A stretch of 8,201 nt of DNA, from NCBI GenBank assembly GCA_964642165.1, contig CAZXOC010000317.1, positions 1-8,201 of the forward strand. Direction: 5' to 3'. The translations under genes were made by a program, and so were the position numbers. Shown here piece after piece: positions 7,099-8,201 of the stretch; positions within the stretch are counted from its first letter, which is position 1; every line of letters starts with the position of its first letter. Under the pieces are notes generated by a model, which was not told the DNA's origin, ran no database searches, and saw nothing but the letters and a program-made list of their open reading frames with translations. The stretch is from CAYRVX01 sp964642165 (GTDB lineage Bacteria > Planctomycetota > Phycisphaerae > SM23-33).

Positions 7099-7110
7099 CG
7101 CCGCGCGGCG
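7099..7110. repeat. 12 bp perfect palindrome near the MFS start site
   Basis: CGCCGCGCGGCG is its own reverse complement. It lies directly downstream of the candidate MFS -10 element and covers the expected transcription start, a position where a repressor would block transcription. The simple GC composition means chance is a real alternative. Confidence 0.3.
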
Positions 7111-7112
7111 AC

Positions 7113-7141
7113 AGTCTACGGTCCCGCGCCGGAGGAGGCAA
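7113..7141 (-). promoter_or_regulatory. Candidate promoter of the MFS gene
   Basis: Read on the minus strand, TTGCCT (7141-7136) is followed after exactly 17 nt by TAGACT (7118-7113). Each hexamer matches the sigma70 consensus in four of six positions. The start site would be near 7106, giving a leader of about 45 nt that contains the AAAGGAG site (7084-7078). Confidence 0.4.
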
Positions 7142-7213
7142 GGCCGCACGTGCCGCCGCGGCAGGCCGCTGCCGAAGCAGCACGGGGCCCCGGCCGGCGG
7201 ACAAAGAAGAGCC

Positions 7214-7241
7214 TTGCCCGGCCTCGGCGAGACGGTAGAAT
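7214..7241 (+). promoter_or_regulatory. Candidate promoter of the Gfo/Idh/MocA gene
   Basis: TTGCCC (7214-7219, four of six matches) and TAGAAT (7236-7241, five of six matches) are 16 nt apart. The start site would be near 7248, about 140 nt before the ATG at 7387, giving a long leader. Confidence 0.45.
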
Positions 7242-7287
7242 CGGTAGGAAGGCTCGCAACGGCCGCAGGCAGGAGTCTTGCCGGGCG

Positions 7288-7368
7288 ATGTTTGGCGCAT
7301 CGCGCCGGGCGGCCGGGGGCGAGCGGACTCCGAACGGGTCGAACGGGCCTTGCGAGAGTGGTTCTTGA
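7288..7368 (+). CDS. Possible 26-codon leader ORF (uncertain)
   Basis: An ATG at 7288 opens a 26-residue frame (MFGASRRAAGGERTPNGSNG and six further residues) ending at TGA 7366-7368, 18 bp before the oxidoreductase start. An AGGAG lies 12 nt upstream, rather far. The peptide is polar, has no signal or membrane segment, and resembles no known leader peptide. It could be translated as part of a control mechanism or simply be an open frame in a GC-rich leader. Confidence 0.18.
   Translation: MFGASRRAAGGERTPNGSNGPCESGS
7331..7347 (+). repeat. Tandem CGAACGGG repeat in the oxidoreductase leader
   Basis: CGAACGGG occurs at 7331-7338 and again at 7340-7347, a 9 bp period. It is about 40 bp upstream of the oxidoreductase ATG. 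It might be a protein-binding site on DNA or RNA; only two copies are present. Confidence 0.3.
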
Positions 7369-7386
7369 GTTGGAAGGAATACGTCC

Positions 7387-8201
7387 ATGGCAATGAGATC
7401 CAGCCCCCCGTCGCGTAACATGAAGCGCCGCACGTTCTTGAAGAGCTCGCTGTCGGCCGGTGCCCTGTACTTCCTGCCCAAGGGAGCCTACCTGCGGTCG
7501 CGGGGCGCGCGTGCCGGCGCGAAGAAGACCGCCCCGAGCGACAAGGTCAACCTCGCGCTGGTCGGCGTCGGCGGGCGGGGGGGGAGCCTCGGCCGGACGT
7601 TTCATACGACGGGCTTGGCCAACATCGTGGCCCTGTGCGACGTCGACATGGGCGGGCGGCACACGGCGGGCAGCGAGAAGCGGTTCCCGAACGCTCCGAA
7701 GTTCAAGGACTTCCGGAAGATGTTCGACAAGATGGCGGGCAAGATCGACGCCGTCCAGATCGCCGTGCCCGACCACGCGCACTTCCCGATCGCCATGCTG
7801 GCGATGTCCCTCGGCAAGCACATCTACGTGGAGAAACCCCTGGCCCAGACCTTCCAGGAGGCCGAGCTGATGATGGCGGCCGAGAAGAAGTACAAGGTCG
7901 CCGCGCAGATGGGCAACCAGGGCCACTCCGGCTACAACTACCTCCAGTTCGAGGCGTGGGTCAACGGGGGCATCATCAAGGACGTCACCCGCGTGGACGC
8001 CTTCATGAACCGGGCGCGGCGCTGGCACGGCTGGAAGATCACCGGCTACCCGACCGGCGAGCCGAAGCCGGCAACGCTGGACTGGGACCTCTGGCTGTCG
8101 GCCAGGCCGTTCCGCGAGTACAGCTCGAAGCTCCACCCCGGCAACTGGCGGAGCTGGTACGACTTCGGCAACGGCGCGTTCGGCGACTGGGGCCCGCACA
8201 C
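7387..8201 (+). CDS. Gfo/Idh/MocA-family oxidoreductase, Tat-exported (cut at right edge)
   Basis: The first 271 codons of an NAD(P)-dependent oxidoreductase of the glucose-fructose oxidoreductase / inositol dehydrogenase family; the C-terminus lies outside the window. A Tat signal has its twin arginine in MKRRTFLKSSLSAGALYFLP (12-31). The Rossmann fold follows, with VNLALVGVGGRGG (54-66) and its nucleotide loop G60-x-G62-x-x-G65, and LCDVD (83-87) ending strand 2. Also present are VPDHAHFPIAM (128-138) and the family hallmark YVEKPL (147-152), with the catalytic-region lysine K150. MGNQGH (175-180) and WDLWLSARPFREY (233-245) are typical of the planctomycete-rich branch. It probably oxidises or reduces a sugar or cyclitol outside the cytoplasm. 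The ATG at 7387 has GGAAGGA 8 nt upstream; ATGs at codons 3 and 12 are possible alternatives, and the last would start right at the Tat motif. The substrate is unknown. Confidence 0.94.
   Translation, partial: MAMRSSPPSRNMKRRTFLKSSLSAGALYFLPKGAYLRSRGARAGAKKTAPSDKVNLALVGVGGRGGSLGRTFHTTGLANIVALCDVDMGGRHTAGSEKRFPNAPKFKDFRKMFDKMAGKIDAVQIAVPDHAHFPIAMLAMSLGKHIYVEKPLAQTFQEAELMMAAEKKYKVAAQMGNQGHSGYNYLQFEAWVNGGIIKDVTRVDAFMNRARRWHGWKITGYPTGEPKPATLDWDLWLSARPFREYSSKLHPGNWRSWYDFGNGAFGDWGPH

Larger units (their letters stand above)
7062..7386. other. Divergent intergenic region (325 bp)
   Basis: The longest gene-free stretch in the window separates the start codons of the MFS transporter (leftward) and the Gfo/Idh/MocA gene (rightward). 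It holds one promoter-like pair on each strand, a 12 bp palindrome near the MFS start site, an inverted repeat GCGATG-7 nt-CATCGC at 7285-7303, a short possible leader ORF and a tandem repeat. I see no known riboswitch or RNA gene. Confidence 0.7.

Noticed and set aside
5158..8199. A 1013-codon open frame on the minus strand across the oxidoreductase, the intergenic region, the MFS gene and part of the sulfatase
   Set aside because: It is antisense or out of frame to three clear genes, has a proline-, arginine- and alanine-rich composition and no recognisable domain. Stop codons are rare in all frames at this GC content.

Overview
The window is about 70% GC and reads as chromosomal DNA of a planctomycete-like bacterium (phylum Planctomycetota or a relative in the PVC group). 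This is inferred from the gene mix: a Tat-exported formylglycine-type sulfatase, a Tat-exported Gfo/Idh/MocA oxidoreductase, a YfbK-type VWA lipoprotein and an ECF sigma factor with a non-classical membrane partner. No tRNA, rRNA, CRISPR array, insertion sequence or phage gene is visible. Nothing suggests recent transfer, since base composition looks even throughout.

Left part (1-4220): a divergent regulatory and envelope locus. On the minus strand, a VWA-domain lipoprotein (215-1846) is followed after 29 bp by a small lipoprotein that runs off the left edge (1-185); both have strong AAGGAG ribosome sites. On the plus strand, starting 116 bp from the VWA gene, come an ECF sigma factor (1963-2535), a single-pass membrane coiled-coil protein in the position of an anti-sigma factor (2600-3703), and a TPR-like lipoprotein (3693-4220) overlapping it by 11 bp. 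Four of the five products are predicted to be at the envelope. A plausible reading is that the sigma factor is controlled by its membrane partner and responds to cell-envelope state, with the lipoproteins as sensors, scaffolds or targets. That is inference.

Middle (4257-5759): a 500-residue sulfatase with a Tat signal. Its cysteine nucleophile motif is intact, but several metal- and sulfate-binding positions look substituted. It converges with an MFS transporter of YbfB/YjiJ type on the minus strand (5790-7061); the 30 bp between them holds a GC-rich hairpin.

Right part (7062-8201): a 325 bp divergent intergenic region with a plausible sigma70-type promoter for each flanking gene, a 12 bp palindrome near the MFS start site, and a long leader (about 140 nt) in front of the Gfo/Idh/MocA gene. 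That leader contains a possible 26-codon leader ORF and a tandem repeat. The oxidoreductase (7387 onward) is cut by the right edge. The sulfatase, transporter and oxidoreductase are each typical of planctomycete carbohydrate catabolism, but nothing here proves they form one pathway.

I see no clearly new system. The most interesting items are the ECF sigma factor with its zinc-motif-free coiled-coil partner and divergent VWA lipoprotein, and the sulfatase active-site changes.
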